64,000 bases of DNA from Sva-07 sp963707515 (lineage in GTDB: Bacteria; Actinomycetota; Acidimicrobiia; Acidimicrobiales; Ilumatobacteraceae). The stretch spans positions 1 through 64,000 of the forward strand of contig CAVPQI010000002.1 of the NCBI GenBank assembly GCA_963707515.1. The letters run 5' to 3'. Below the pieces are notes generated by a model. That model did not search any database, was not told where the DNA came from, and saw only the letters and a program-made list of their open reading frames with translations. The position numbers and the translations under genes are program-made. This document shows positions 24,502 through 35,902 of the stretch, piece after piece (the stretch's first letter is position 1; each line of letters starts with the position of its first letter).

Positions 24502-26147
24502 CGGTGGACGCCCATCTCGCCGACCTCTACGAGGGTGTGGCCGACGCCCTCGGCGACCGCCTCGCCCTCGCCCACGGGCCGATCCGTCGCACCTGGCGCC
24601 AGTTCGACGACCGTGCCGCCCGCCTCGCCGCGGCGTTCGTCGGCGCCGGCCTCGGTGTGCAGGGCAAGGTCGGCTTCTACCTCTTCAACGGCCCCGAATA
24701 CCTCGAGGCGCAGCTCGCCGCGCTGAAGTGTCGGGGCGTGCCGGTGAACATCAACTACCGCTACCGGGATCAGGAGTTGGCGTACCTGCTGGAGAACTCG
24801 GACGCCGAGGTGCTCGTGTTCCACTCGTCGCTCGCCGACCGCGTCGCCCGGGTGGCGCCCGACGTGTCCGGTATCCGGCTCCTGGTGCAGGTCGCCGACG
24901 ACGACAGCGAGCTCGTGCCGGGTGCTGTCGACTACGAGCAGCTGCTGGCGTCGAACGAGCCGCTCGATCGCCGGCAACGCAGCGCGGACGACCTCTTGCT
25001 GCTCTACACCGGTGGCACCACGGGCATGCCCAAGGGCGTCATGTTCCGCCTCGGGTCGATGACGGCCTCGTTCGCTGCGGCGGCGCTCGGGCAGGTCGGA
25101 CTCGACCCGACGACGCCACTCGACCAGGTCCCGGCGCTCGCCGCCGCGCTGTCCGACGGTGAGCGCCCGGTCACGGTGCCGTGTGCGCCGTTGATGCACG
25201 GCACCGGTCTGACGCTCGGGGCGATGGTGCCGCAGTGCGTCGGGGCGGCCGTGGTCACCTTGACCAACCGGTCCTTCGACGCCGACGAGTTGCTGACGGT
25301 GATCGACGAGCACGGCGTCACCAACCTGGCACTGGTCGGCGACGTGTTCTCCAAGCCGCTGGTGCGGGCGATGGACGAGCGGGCGGCCACCGGGCGGCCG
25401 TTCGACGGGTCGAGCCTCCGGCGGATCCTGTCGTCGGGGGCGATGTGGTCGGCCGGCGTGAAGGCCGACCTGCGCTCGCGCATCCCGACCGTCACGCTCT
25501 ACGACATCATGAACTCGAGCGAGGGGGCGATGGCGACCCAGGTCACCGGGCCGGGTGACGACCCGTCGACGGCGCGTTTCGTCCTCAACCCCACGACGAA
25601 GGTGTTCACCGACGACGGCCGCGAGGTCGTACCGGGGTCGGGCGAGGTGGGAATGCTCGCCGCCGGCGGCAACATCCCCGGCGGCTACTACAAGGACGAC
25701 ACCAAGACGGCGCAGACGTTCCGCGAGGTCGATGGTGTCACGTACTCGTTCCCCGGTGACCTGGCCACCGTCGAGGCCGACGGCACGATCGTGCTCCTCG
25801 GGCGCGGCAGCCAGGTGATCAACACCGGAGGGGAGAAGGTGTACTGCGAGGAGGTCGAGGAGTCGGTCAAGCGCGTCGCCGGCGTCGCCGACTGCCTCGT
25901 CGTCGGTGTCGACGATGAGCGCTTCGGTCAGGCGGTCACCGCCGTGGTCGCCCTCGACCGGGGTGCGACCACCACCGAGTCGGCGATCGTCGAGGCGGTG
26001 AAGTCGGAACTCGCCGGCTACAAGGCGCCGCGTCACGTCGTCTTCGTCGACGACGTCCCCCGCGCCCCCAACGGCAAGGCCGACCACCGGGCAGCCCGCG
26101 ACCTCGCCCTCACCCACATCACCCTCACCCACATCGACCGCCCCTGA
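24498..26147 (+). CDS. Acyl-CoA synthetase (AMP-binding), third of three
   Basis: 549 residues from a GTG overlapping the previous stop. Differs from the other two: LYTGGTTGMPKGVMFRLG, a longer central region with CAPLMHGTGLTLGAMVP, IMNSSEGAMATQVTG and RGSQVINTGGEKVYCEEVEE, ending PRAPNGKADHRAARD with the expected Lys. It resembles the FadD2/FadD-like mycobacterial group rather than the paralogous pair. Last gene of the operon; a strong family A palindrome follows directly as a terminator. Confidence 0.92.
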   Translation: MTVDAHLADLYEGVADALGDRLALAHGPIRRTWRQFDDRAARLAAAFVGAGLGVQGKVGFYLFNGPEYLEAQLAALKCRGVPVNINYRYRDQELAYLLENSDAEVLVFHSSLADRVARVAPDVSGIRLLVQVADDDSELVPGAVDYEQLLASNEPLDRRQRSADDLLLLYTGGTTGMPKGVMFRLGSMTASFAAAALGQVGLDPTTPLDQVPALAAALSDGERPVTVPCAPLMHGTGLTLGAMVPQCVGAAVVTLTNRSFDADELLTVIDEHGVTNLALVGDVFSKPLVRAMDERAATGRPFDGSSLRRILSSGAMWSAGVKADLRSRIPTVTLYDIMNSSEGAMATQVTGPGDDPSTARFVLNPTTKVFTDDGREVVPGSGEVGMLAAGGNIPGGYYKDDTKTAQTFREVDGVTYSFPGDLATVEADGTIVLLGRGSQVINTGGEKVYCEEVEESVKRVAGVADCLVVGVDDERFGQAVTAVVALDRGATTTESAIVEAVKSELAGYKAPRHVVFVDDVPRAPNGKADHRAARDLALTHITLTHIDRP

Positions 26148-26150
26148 CTG

Positions 26151-26199
26151 CATCTGGGTCGAAAATGCCGCGAGGTCCGCGGCATTTCCGACCCAGATC
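26151..26199. terminator. Palindromic repeat family A copy 7, likely bidirectional terminator
   Basis: The most symmetrical copy: ATCTGGGTCG ... AAATGCCGCG, a five-base centre, then CGCGGCATTT ... CGACCCAGAT. It begins 4 bases after the stop of the third acyl-CoA ligase and ends 8 bases before the stop of the leftward acidic protein, so it separates two convergent operons. Confidence 0.8.
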
Positions 26200-26206
26200 G
26201 AAATTT

Positions 26207-26590
26207 TCAGGGCTCGGGTTCGATGTGCACGGCGGCTTCCTCCGGGGAGAGCTCGGCGTCGTCGGGGTCGCCGAGGTCACCCGTCAGCTCGGATTCGACG
26301 TCTTCGAAGTCGGCCGTCGGTTCGTCACCGAGGACGTGGTCGTCGATCAAGGCGACGCCGGGCTCCTGTGGGGGCTCCTCGGCGATGTCCGGTTCCTCGC
26401 GCCAGACACGCGTCCGCTCGTCGTCGGGCGCATCGAGATCCCCGCCTGCCAACACGTTGGGATCCTCGGAGTTCATCGGCCCGAGATCACCCTCCTGGTC
26501 GAGGTCGGGATACTCGTCGCGGTCGACGGCCGGGTCATCGCCCAACACGTCACCGTCGAGCCGTTCGGCCTGCTCTTGTTCGTCACTCAT
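26207..26590 (-). CDS. Acidic disordered protein, DUF5709-like
   Basis: 127 residues, extremely rich in Asp, Glu and Pro with no hydrophobic core or signal peptide. Segments such as LDQEGDLGPMNSEDPNVLAG and RVWREEPDIAEE resemble the actinobacterial DUF5709 family, function unknown. The ATG at 26590 was chosen by composition. Last gene of the leftward set after katE (45-base gap), so probably a stress-induced product; this is inference. Confidence 0.6.
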   Translation of the reverse strand: MSDEQEQAERLDGDVLGDDPAVDRDEYPDLDQEGDLGPMNSEDPNVLAGGDLDAPDDERTRVWREEPDIAEEPPQEPGVALIDDHVLGDEPTADFEDVESELTGDLGDPDDAELSPEEAAVHIEPEP

Positions 26591-26635
26591 CAGCGACCCC
26601 TTCTCGGTGGCTTTCACTGCGGATTGCGGCACCCA

Positions 26636-28999
<2,364 letters not shown>

Positions 29000-29085
29000 C
29001 TCTCTCCTCCGTGCGGTGACCGCGTGAAATGTGTGGTCGGCAACTACCCCGTGCCGTGGGAACGAACCACGGTTCGGTCGGCCGA

Positions 29086-30234
29086 TCAGTCGACGACGGC
29101 GACGGCGCCCTCGTCGACGAGGCGCCGAACGAGTGTCGTCCGGTCCGCGGCGTCGAGGCCGGGGAGGTCGCCGACGACGACCGGCCCGGCCGACCGGACG
29201 ATCAGTCGCAACGCATCGGCGACGATCGCGGGGAGGCGCAGCGCGCCGCCCTGCCACGAACCGCCCTGCCACGAACCGCCCTGCCACGAACACAGCAGTC
29301 GCCCGTCGCTGCCGTCGACGCGGACGTCGAAGCCCGGCGCGCCGACGATGCGCGTCGAGTCGCCGACGGGGGAGCGCCGGACCGCCGCGTCGAGGAGACC
29401 GCCGGCGTGGACACGCGGCCGACGGCGAAGTCGGGCGGCGAACGCCTGCTCGCGGTCGATGTCGACGTCGACGTCGACGTCGAGTTGACCGAGTGCGCCG
29501 CGCATGTCGGCGAGCGTCGCCACGAACGTCGCCGTGAGATCGGCCGCGGGACCGATCGGCACGGGCGGGGCGGTCGGGGTGATCGGCGTGGTGGCCAGCG
29601 CCGCCCGGGCGACCGTCGTCGCACTCGGCCGGTGGACGCCGATCGTCAGGTGGAGCGACGGGTCGTCCTCGGTACCGGCGACGTGTTCCACACCCGACGG
29701 CATGTAGAGGACGTGACCGGCGCCCATCGCCAGCTCACCGAGCCCGTCGACGAACCAGTGCTTGGTGCCGTGCAGCTGGACGGCGAACACGTCGTGCCCG
29801 TCGGCGTGCTTGGCGAGGCCCGCCGAGCTCGGCGGGCTGAGGTAGGCGTTGCACTGCACGGGCCACCCGAGCTCGGCTTCCAGCTCGGCGCACCAGGCCG
29901 ACATCGGCGCCCACGTGCGGTGCAGCGTCTGGATCACGACGGTCGCGCCGCGCCGGTACTCGTCGAGGACCTTGCGTGGATCGGCGACGTCGTCGAGTGT
30001 CTGGTTGCCGATGCGCGTCGGCGTACAGAAGCGGCTCGGATCCACGCGCTCGCCGTCGCGAACCAGCCGGATGGCGGGCACCCGCACGGCTGACGTGACG
30101 ACGCGGTCGACGTCGGTGACCCCGAACGGAATCGGGGACGTGCCCGCCGCCACCTGTCGGTGGAGCGGGGCACGTCCCCAGAACTCGCCGCCGAACTCGT
30201 CGACGTCGCCGACGAGGGTGGCGAGCGGAGTCAT
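29086..30234 (-). CDS. JmjC/cupin-fold Fe(II) oxygenase (ribosomal oxygenase-like)
   Basis: 382 residues. The jelly-roll part holds GLAKHADGHDVFAVQLHGTKHWF (first two metal ligands, HxD) and MPSGVEHVAGTED (distal His), the pattern of the cupin_4/ROXA-like 2-oxoglutarate oxygenases that hydroxylate ribosomal proteins. Upstream residues VIQTLHRTWAPMSAW and PVQCNAYLSPPSSAG match the same family. The C-terminal part carries winged-helix-like sequence and a SWQGG-SWQGG-SWQGG repeat. Expected to be cytoplasmic. Upstream of katE on the same strand (86-base gap). Confidence 0.85.
   Translation of the reverse strand: MTPLATLVGDVDEFGGEFWGRAPLHRQVAAGTSPIPFGVTDVDRVVTSAVRVPAIRLVRDGERVDPSRFCTPTRIGNQTLDDVADPRKVLDEYRRGATVVIQTLHRTWAPMSAWCAELEAELGWPVQCNAYLSPPSSAGLAKHADGHDVFAVQLHGTKHWFVDGLGELAMGAGHVLYMPSGVEHVAGTEDDPSLHLTIGVHRPSATTVARAALATTPITPTAPPVPIGPAADLTATFVATLADMRGALGQLDVDVDVDIDREQAFAARLRRRPRVHAGGLLDAAVRRSPVGDSTRIVGAPGFDVRVDGSDGRLLCSWQGGSWQGGSWQGGALRLPAIVADALRLIVRSAGPVVVGDLPGLDAADRTTLVRRLVDEGAVAVVD
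29246..29290 (-). repeat. Three identical 15-bp units coding SWQGG
   Basis: Three perfect copies of CCGCCCTGCCACGAA on the + strand, each one SWQGG pentapeptide on the minus strand within the JmjC-like protein. They lie in a predicted surface loop of the C-terminal domain and keep the frame. Confidence 0.9.
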
Positions 30235-30250
30235 TGCTCAGCGACGGAGG

Positions 30251-30427
30251 TCAGGACTCGTCGCCGGTGTCCTTGGAGTGTTCGCCGGGGGCGTCGCGGT
30301 TCTCGTCGGCCTCGGTCGGGCCGCCTTCGTCGCCGGTGTCCTTGGAGTGCTCGCCGGGGGCGTCGAGGTTCTCGTCGCTCTCCGTCGGGCCGTCGCGGGT
30401 GATGTCGTCGTCTGACAGGTTGCTCAT
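30251..30427 (-). CDS. Small acidic protein with an internal duplication, 58 residues
   Basis: Opens MSNLSDDDITRD, then two near-identical copies of a 20-residue unit GPTE(S/A)DEN(L/R)DAPGEHSKDTGDE. Entirely hydrophilic and acidic, so probably disordered. Located 16 bases upstream of the JmjC-like gene on the same strand, suggesting an operon with it and katE. No function known; small acidic repeats like this are seen in general-stress operons. Confidence 0.65.
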   Translation of the reverse strand: MSNLSDDDITRDGPTESDENLDAPGEHSKDTGDEGGPTEADENRDAPGEHSKDTGDES

Positions 30428-30556
30428 GGGCGTGGCGATACCCGCGCCGAGCAGCGCTAACCATCGCCGGACCGCGCTGACCCTCGCTGATCCGCTTCGG
30501 GTCGGGCTGGTGGCAGGTCGTTCAGCGCCCGGTCCGTGTCGGCCTAGGGTCGGCCC

Positions 30557-30916
30557 ATGGCCATCGCGTCCCTGCCCTCCGTCATCCTCGATTGCGCCGA
30601 CCCCGGCGAGCTGGCCCGCTTCTACGGCGCGCTGCTCGACTGGTCGGTCCACGTCCGCGACGACGGCTCGTGGGGTGAGGTGCGCACGGACGACAACTGC
30701 ATCTGCTTCCAGCGCGTCGACGGCTACCAGCCGCCCGACTGGCCCGGGCAGCAGCGGCCGCAGCAGCTCCACCTCGACTTCATGGTCGGCGACCTCGACG
30801 CGGCCGAGGTGGCGGCGGTCGAGCTCGGGGCGATCAAGCACGAGGTCCAGCCCGGCACCTCGTTCCGTGTCTTCCTCGACCCCGCCGGCCACCCCTTCTG
30901 CCTCTGCGTCGACTGA
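30557..30916 (+). CDS. VOC-family (glyoxalase/bleomycin-resistance-like) protein
   Basis: 119 residues, a single VOC module: LPSVILDCADPGELARFYGALLDW, then PQQLHLDFMVGDLDAAEVAAVELGA and FRVFLDPAGHPFCLCVD. This is the small actinobacterial glyoxalase_6 group, whose substrates are mostly unknown. Single gene followed by a family A palindrome. Confidence 0.85.
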   Translation: MAIASLPSVILDCADPGELARFYGALLDWSVHVRDDGSWGEVRTDDNCICFQRVDGYQPPDWPGQQRPQQLHLDFMVGDLDAAEVAAVELGAIKHEVQPGTSFRVFLDPAGHPFCLCVD

Positions 30917-30931
30917 CGCGATCGGCACGGC

Positions 30932-30981
30932 GATCTGGGTCGGATTCGCCGCGCCTTCCGGGCACGATCCGACCCAGATCG
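30932..30981. repeat. Palindromic repeat family A copy 8
   Basis: Perfect outer arms CGATCTGGGTCGGAT / ATCCGACCCAGATCG around a degenerate GC-rich centre. It begins 16 bases after the VOC stop and ends 22 bases before galK. Confidence 0.85.
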
Positions 30982-31003
30982 ATGCGCCGGTACGTTCGAC
31001 GGG

Positions 31004-32179
31004 ATGCGTGACGGGATGAACGGCCGGCAGCCGGCGGTGTCAGCGGTGCGGCGAGCGGTGGCCGCGCACCGGGAGCGTTGGGGCGCGCCGTCGATCGTCG
31101 TCCGAGCGCCGGGGAGGGTCAACCTGATCGGCGACCACACCGACTACAACGACGGGTTCGCGCTGCCGATGGCGTTGCCGTTCGACACGGTCGTCGCACT
31201 CAGCGACGCTGCCCCGCCGGGCGTCGAGGTCGTCGCGGCCGGATTCGGTGAGCTGCACCTCGAGCCGGCGGCCGACCCCCGAACGGCTCCGCCGTGGGCG
31301 CGCCACATCGCCGGGGTGATCACCTTGCTGGCCGAGACCGGCATTGCGGCCGCCGGGTGGCGGGCGACGGTCGACACCGACATCCCGATCGGAGCAGGTC
31401 TGTCGTCATCCGCCGCGCTGGAGGTGGCGATGGCCGTCGCCCTCACGGAGCGAGCCGGCGTGCACTGGTCGCCGATCGAGCTCGCCCGCCTCGGCCAGCG
31501 TGTCGAGCACGAGGTCGTCGGACTGCCGAGCGGGATCATGGACCAGCTGATCTCGGCCGGCGCGACGGCGGGGCACGCCAGCCTGCTCGACTGCCGGGCG
31601 GTGACGTTGGTACCGGTCGCGCTCCCGCCCGATGTCGTCGTCGCCGTCATCGACACCGGCACCCGGCGGGTGCTCGCCGACGGTGCCTACGCCGACCGGC
31701 GAGCGGCGTGCGAGCGTGCCGCCGGAGTGCTCGGCATTGCCGCGTTGCGCGACGCGACGCCGAGCGATGTCGCGCGGATCGCCGATGCTGTCGACCGTCG
31801 CCGGGCGAGGCACGTCGTCACCGAGAACGAGCGCGTGCTCGCCGCGGTCGACGCGGCGCGCCGCAACGACGCCGCGGCGCTCGGCGCCCTGATGGTCGAC
31901 AGCCATCGCAGCCTGCGCGACGACTTCGAGGTGTCGGCGCCGGCGCTCGACCGCGTCGTCGACATCGCCATGGCCACCGACGGCTGTCTCGGCGCACGGA
32001 TGACCGGTGGGGGATTCGCCGGGTGCGCCGTCGCCCTCGTGCACCGCGAGGCGGCCGAGGGGTTCGCCGCCAGCGTCACGCGGGCCACCGCCGATCGCGC
32101 CCCCGATGGCGTCGCTGGTGGCACGGTGTGGATCTGCGAACCGGCCGCCGGGGCGAGCAGCGTTACATCAGGGGTCTGA
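31004..32179 (+). CDS. galK: Galactokinase
   Basis: 391 residues, GHMP kinase phosphorylating alpha-D-galactose at C1. Motif 1 VRAPGRVNLIGDHTDYNDGF (galactokinase signature, with Asp in place of the usual Glu of GEHTDY), motif 2 PIGAGLSSSAALEVA (ATP loop), motif 3 ARMTGGGFAGCAVAL. Alternative ATG at 31016. Converges on lacZ with a 17-base overlap of the coding ends. Together with lacZ, galT and the GH36 gene it forms a galactoside-degradation cluster; no galE or transporter is in view. Confidence 0.95.
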   Translation: MRDGMNGRQPAVSAVRRAVAAHRERWGAPSIVVRAPGRVNLIGDHTDYNDGFALPMALPFDTVVALSDAAPPGVEVVAAGFGELHLEPAADPRTAPPWARHIAGVITLLAETGIAAAGWRATVDTDIPIGAGLSSSAALEVAMAVALTERAGVHWSPIELARLGQRVEHEVVGLPSGIMDQLISAGATAGHASLLDCRAVTLVPVALPPDVVVAVIDTGTRRVLADGAYADRRAACERAAGVLGIAALRDATPSDVARIADAVDRRRARHVVTENERVLAAVDAARRNDAAALGALMVDSHRSLRDDFEVSAPALDRVVDIAMATDGCLGARMTGGGFAGCAVALVHREAAEGFAASVTRATADRAPDGVAGGTVWICEPAAGASSVTSGV

Positions 32180-35003
32180 CCCCTGTTGTCACGCGGTAGG
32201 CGAACGTCCATCGGCCCGCACCGATGCGGTGGTCGGGGAGCACGTCGGGGCCGCAGCTCGCCGTCCCCAGGCCGCGATGGGCGACGTCGAGGTGGACGAC
32301 CAGCTCGGGCCGCGGCACGAGATCGAACGACGAGGCGGCGCGGTACAGGTCGTCGGCGGTGTGGTGGGTCGCCGAGACGTGCAGCGGATCGCCGAGGACG
32401 TCGACCCGGACCACGCAGCCGGTCACCGTCGACGCCAGCTCGACCCAACGGCACTCGCTGCGCAGCCCGAACTCCTGCGGCACGAGGTACGGCAATTCGT
32501 CGGGCACCCCGAGCCACGTGCCGAGCATCGCCGACCGATTGCGGTCGGGATAGTTCTCGTGCGGGCCGCGCCCGTACCAACGGACCCCGTCGAAGTCGGC
32601 CGGCAGCGTGAACGTGACACCGATCCGTGGCAGGTCGACGAGGTCGGGTGGCACGTCGACGAGGTGGTGGAACGTCGTCGACGACGTGTCGTGGTCGGTG
32701 CGCAGCGTGTGGGCGACGAACGTCTCCGGATCGCGCACGTCGAGCCCGAGGACCTGCCAGCGGAGCAGGGCGCTCCCCTCGACACCGAGACGGGCCATGT
32801 CGGGCAGCAGCTTGAAGCCGTCGTTGTCCGTCGGGGCGCGCCACAGGCACAACTGCGGCTGGACCAGGTCGCCAGGCGGCTCACCGGAGGTCGGCGGTCG
32901 CGGGCGGCTCGGCGTACGCAGGATGAGCTCGTCCCATGCCACCATCCGCCCGGTCGTGTCGTGCCATTCGAATGTCACCGTCTCGCTCCCCGACGGGAGA
33001 TCCGGAAGGGGCACGTCGACCGTCCCGTGCGGGGCGACCGTCGGCGGGTGCCAGGACGTGCGGGCGATCACCTCGCCGCCGCGACGGGCGGTGACGAACA
33101 CCGTGAGGTCCTCGAGGCCGAGAAACGACCGACGGTTCTCGACCCGGGCACCACGGCGCGACCGGGTGACGGTCACCGGCCGGTACACCCACGCCAGCTC
33201 GCGCGTCGCCGGATGGGGAGCGAGGTCGCCCGACATCAGGCCGTCGGCGACGAAGTTGCCGTCGTGCGGTTCGTCGTCGAACTGCCCGCCGTACGCCAGG
33301 CGGCTGGTGCCGTCGGCGAGGTGTTGGCGCAGGCCGTGGTCCTTCCACTCCCACACGAACCCGCCCTGCAGCCCGGGCGTCGACGTGATCACGTCCCAGT
33401 AGTCGGCCAGCGAACCGTTGCTGTTGCCCATCGCGTGGCTGTACTCGCACATGATCAGCGGACGGTCGCCGGTGCCGCGCTCGCCGTACTCGCGGATCTC
33501 GTCGATCTCCGGGTACATCGGGCACACGAGATCGGTGGCCCGACGGCCACCGTCGTCCCATCCGTCGACGCGCACCGCGTCCTCGTAGTGCAACGGTCGG
33601 CTGCCGTCGACGCTGCGGATCCAGCCGGCGAGGGCGTCGACGTTGGGTCCGCAGCCGGCCTCGTTGCCGAGGCTCCACGCGATCACGCACGGATGGTTGC
33701 GATCACGCTGCACCATCCGCGCCCCGCGATCGATCCACGTCGCCCGGTAGCGCGGGTCGGTGGCGAGGCTGCGGTTGTAGGCGTGGGCCTCGACGTTCGC
33801 CTCGTCGACGACGTAGAAGCCGAGCTCGTCGCACAGGTCGTACAGCTCGTGTCGTGCCGGGTAGTGCGACGTGCGGATCGCCGAGATGTTGAACTCGGCC
33901 ATCGCCGCCAGGTCGGCCCGCAGGTCGTCGACCGTGACTGCCTTGCCCCGGTCAGGGTGGTGATCGTGACGGTTGACGCCGAAGATCCACACCGGCTGCC
34001 CATTGACGCGCAGCTGCCGGTCGCGGATCTCGATCGAACGGATGCCGACGCGCAGCTGCTCGCGATGGCGGACCCGCCCACGGGGGTCGAGCAGTTCGAC
34101 GTCGATGGCGTAGCGGTCGGGCACCTCGGCGCTCCACGGCCGCGCATCGGCGACCTGCCAGCTGAGCCGCGAGTGGAAGCCGGTGAAGACGTACGCCCGC
34201 TGGTGCGACGAGGCGACCGGTGCGGTCACCGCCTCGCCGACGGGCGACCCGTCCGGGTCGCGCAACGTCGCCCGGACCTGCCAACCGCGCCCCGGCACGC
34301 CGCCGAAGTCGACCGCCGCGGTCAACGACACCGAGCCGGCTCCGGTGTCCGGGTCGTAGGCGACGTCGACGGGCAGGTCGGCGAGATGGACCGGTGGACG
34401 CGACTCGATCCACACCGGTCGGTGCAGCCCCGCCATCCACCACTGGTCCTGGTCCTCGACGTAGCTGTGGGCGCTGTAACGGACGACGACGATCGCCACC
34501 TCGTTGCCGCCGTCGACGACGAGCTCGCTGACGTCGTACTCGCTCGGCAGGCGGCTGTCGGTGCCGTACCCGGCGAAGCGACCGTTGACGTACACGGCGT
34601 GGACGCTCTCGGCGCCGTCGACGCCGAGCACCACCCGTCCCCGGCGCCACGCCGCAGGGACCGTGAACGAACGCCGGTGAACGCCGGTCGGGTTGCGTTC
34701 CGGCAGGCGCGGCGGCGGGCCGGGGAACGGCATCTGGACGTTCGTGTAGTGCGGGCGGTCGACGAACGGGGTGATGTCCTGCACCGTCCAGTTGCCCGGG
34801 ACGGTGATGTCGATGCCGCGCCTGCGCCGACCGGTGATCGCCGATGCCGGCACCACGTCGGGTGAGTCGAACAGTTCGAACCGCCACGCGCCGTCGAGCG
34901 AGCGGCGACGGAACCCGTGGAGCGGCACGTGCGCCGGCAGCCGGTTGAGCTGCAGCAGCGTCGGGTCGGCCCACGGCCGCAGCCCGCCGAGCACCGGCAA
35001 CAT
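32163..35003 (-). CDS. lacZ: Beta-galactosidase, glycoside hydrolase family 2
   Basis: 946 residues with the five-domain LacZ plan: sugar-binding jelly roll (MPFPGPPPRLPERNPTG ... VVLGVDGAESVHAVYVNG), immunoglobulin-like domain, TIM barrel with acid/base Glu in WSLGNEAGCG and nucleophile Glu in LIMCEYSHAMGNS, and the C-terminal Bgal_small_N region (WRAPTDNDGFKL, WYGRGPHENYPDR). No signal peptide, so cytoplasmic. The ATG at 35003 overlaps the galT stop by one base, so it is coupled downstream of galT. Confidence 0.96.
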   Translation of the reverse strand: MLPVLGGLRPWADPTLLQLNRLPAHVPLHGFRRRSLDGAWRFELFDSPDVVPASAITGRRRRGIDITVPGNWTVQDITPFVDRPHYTNVQMPFPGPPPRLPERNPTGVHRRSFTVPAAWRRGRVVLGVDGAESVHAVYVNGRFAGYGTDSRLPSEYDVSELVVDGGNEVAIVVVRYSAHSYVEDQDQWWMAGLHRPVWIESRPPVHLADLPVDVAYDPDTGAGSVSLTAAVDFGGVPGRGWQVRATLRDPDGSPVGEAVTAPVASSHQRAYVFTGFHSRLSWQVADARPWSAEVPDRYAIDVELLDPRGRVRHREQLRVGIRSIEIRDRQLRVNGQPVWIFGVNRHDHHPDRGKAVTVDDLRADLAAMAEFNISAIRTSHYPARHELYDLCDELGFYVVDEANVEAHAYNRSLATDPRYRATWIDRGARMVQRDRNHPCVIAWSLGNEAGCGPNVDALAGWIRSVDGSRPLHYEDAVRVDGWDDGGRRATDLVCPMYPEIDEIREYGERGTGDRPLIMCEYSHAMGNSNGSLADYWDVITSTPGLQGGFVWEWKDHGLRQHLADGTSRLAYGGQFDDEPHDGNFVADGLMSGDLAPHPATRELAWVYRPVTVTRSRRGARVENRRSFLGLEDLTVFVTARRGGEVIARTSWHPPTVAPHGTVDVPLPDLPSGSETVTFEWHDTTGRMVAWDELILRTPSRPRPPTSGEPPGDLVQPQLCLWRAPTDNDGFKLLPDMARLGVEGSALLRWQVLGLDVRDPETFVAHTLRTDHDTSSTTFHHLVDVPPDLVDLPRIGVTFTLPADFDGVRWYGRGPHENYPDRNRSAMLGTWLGVPDELPYLVPQEFGLRSECRWVELASTVTGCVVRVDVLGDPLHVSATHHTADDLYRAASSFDLVPRPELVVHLDVAHRGLGTASCGPDVLPDHRIGAGRWTFAYRVTTGVRPLM
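32169..32185. terminator. Hairpin in the galK/lacZ tail-to-tail overlap
   Basis: CAGGGGT-CTG-ACCCCTG, a 7-bp stem with a 3-base loop, spans both stop codons region (galK stop 32177-32179, lacZ stop 32163-32165). It probably ends transcription from both sides despite the coding overlap. Confidence 0.5.
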
Positions 35004-35860
35004 CAGGCGAGCTCCCGCAGCCGGGCGGCGAGGTCCTCGGGGGCGACCGGGTTGAAGTACTCGTCGCTGGCCACCTCGGCGGCGGCGATGAACCGCGCCA
35101 CCCCCTTGGCCCGCCACGGCGACACGATCTCGATGTTGAACACGGCGTCGCCGGTCGCCGCGCCGGGCCCTGCCGTGGTCGGCGCCTGGTTGAGCCAGAG
35201 CATGTAGGGGAGCGGCGCGTCGTGGAGCCGGTCGAGACGGGCGAGCACGTCGACGAGCATCGCCGCCAGACCGTCGCGCTGGGCGGCCGACATCGAGGGG
35301 AGGTCGGCGACCGGTTCGTCGGGGGCGATCTCGAGGGCGATCGGATAGGTCGGGGCGTACGGCACCCACGCCCGCCAGCCGTCGTGGTCGGCGACGAGCC
35401 GCTCGCCGGGATCCGGATCGGGCCGCCACGGCGCGGCCAGGCGCCGTGCCTGGCGCGCCGGGACGTGGTCATAGGCGTAGATCTGGCCGTGCGGATGGGC
35501 GATCGTGGCGCCCACCTCCGGCCCGCGGTTCTCGAACACGAGGACGTAGTCGACGTCGTCGCGCCGGCCGAGCTCGGCGGTTCGCTCGGCCCACCGATCG
35601 ATGACACGGCGGGCACCGTCGACGCCGAGCGACCAGAACGTGGCGTCGTGGCGCGGCGTGTAGAGGACGACCTCGCAGCGGTCACCGTCCATCGCCGGCC
35701 ACCGGTTGGGGAAGTGCAGCACGTCGTACGGCTCGGGTGCCTCCAGCCCACCGACGCAGAACGGGCAGCCCGCCGACGGCAGGTTGGGCCGCGCCTGGCG
35801 CGACGTGACGACGTGGACCACGGTGCCCGAACTGGGATCACGGCGAGCCTCCGTCGACAT
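35003..35860 (-). CDS. galT: Galactose-1-phosphate uridylyltransferase
   Basis: 285 residues, HIT superfamily. CPFCVGG is a metal-binding site and VGATIAHPHGQIYAY contains the HxH catalytic motif that forms the uridylyl-His intermediate. Exchanges UDP between glucose and galactose-1-phosphate. It is shorter than the E. coli enzyme (about 350) but similar to other actinobacterial GalT. First gene of the galT-lacZ operon, divergent from the alpha-galactosidase gene across a 42-base promoter region. Confidence 0.93.
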   Translation of the reverse strand: MSTEARRDPSSGTVVHVVTSRQARPNLPSAGCPFCVGGLEAPEPYDVLHFPNRWPAMDGDRCEVVLYTPRHDATFWSLGVDGARRVIDRWAERTAELGRRDDVDYVLVFENRGPEVGATIAHPHGQIYAYDHVPARQARRLAAPWRPDPDPGERLVADHDGWRAWVPYAPTYPIALEIAPDEPVADLPSMSAAQRDGLAAMLVDVLARLDRLHDAPLPYMLWLNQAPTTAGPGAATGDAVFNIEIVSPWRAKGVARFIAAAEVASDEYFNPVAPEDLAARLRELA

Positions 35861-35902
35861 GGGTTGCCAGGTTCGCGCACGCCGTGTGCTTGTGTTGCAC
35901 CC

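Noticed and set aside
24201..26153. 650-codon leftward frame antisense to the third acyl-CoA ligase
   Set aside because: No family motif; the sense strand encodes a full AMP-binding enzyme.
32007..34865. 952-codon open frame antisense to lacZ
   Set aside because: Arg/Ala/Asp-rich shadow caused by high GC; lacZ has all catalytic and domain motifs on the other strand.
35875..35889. Palindrome-like GCGCACGCCGTGTGC as a sugar-repressor operator between galT and the GH36 gene
   Set aside because: Short, imperfect and typical of GC-rich background; no second copy near galK.
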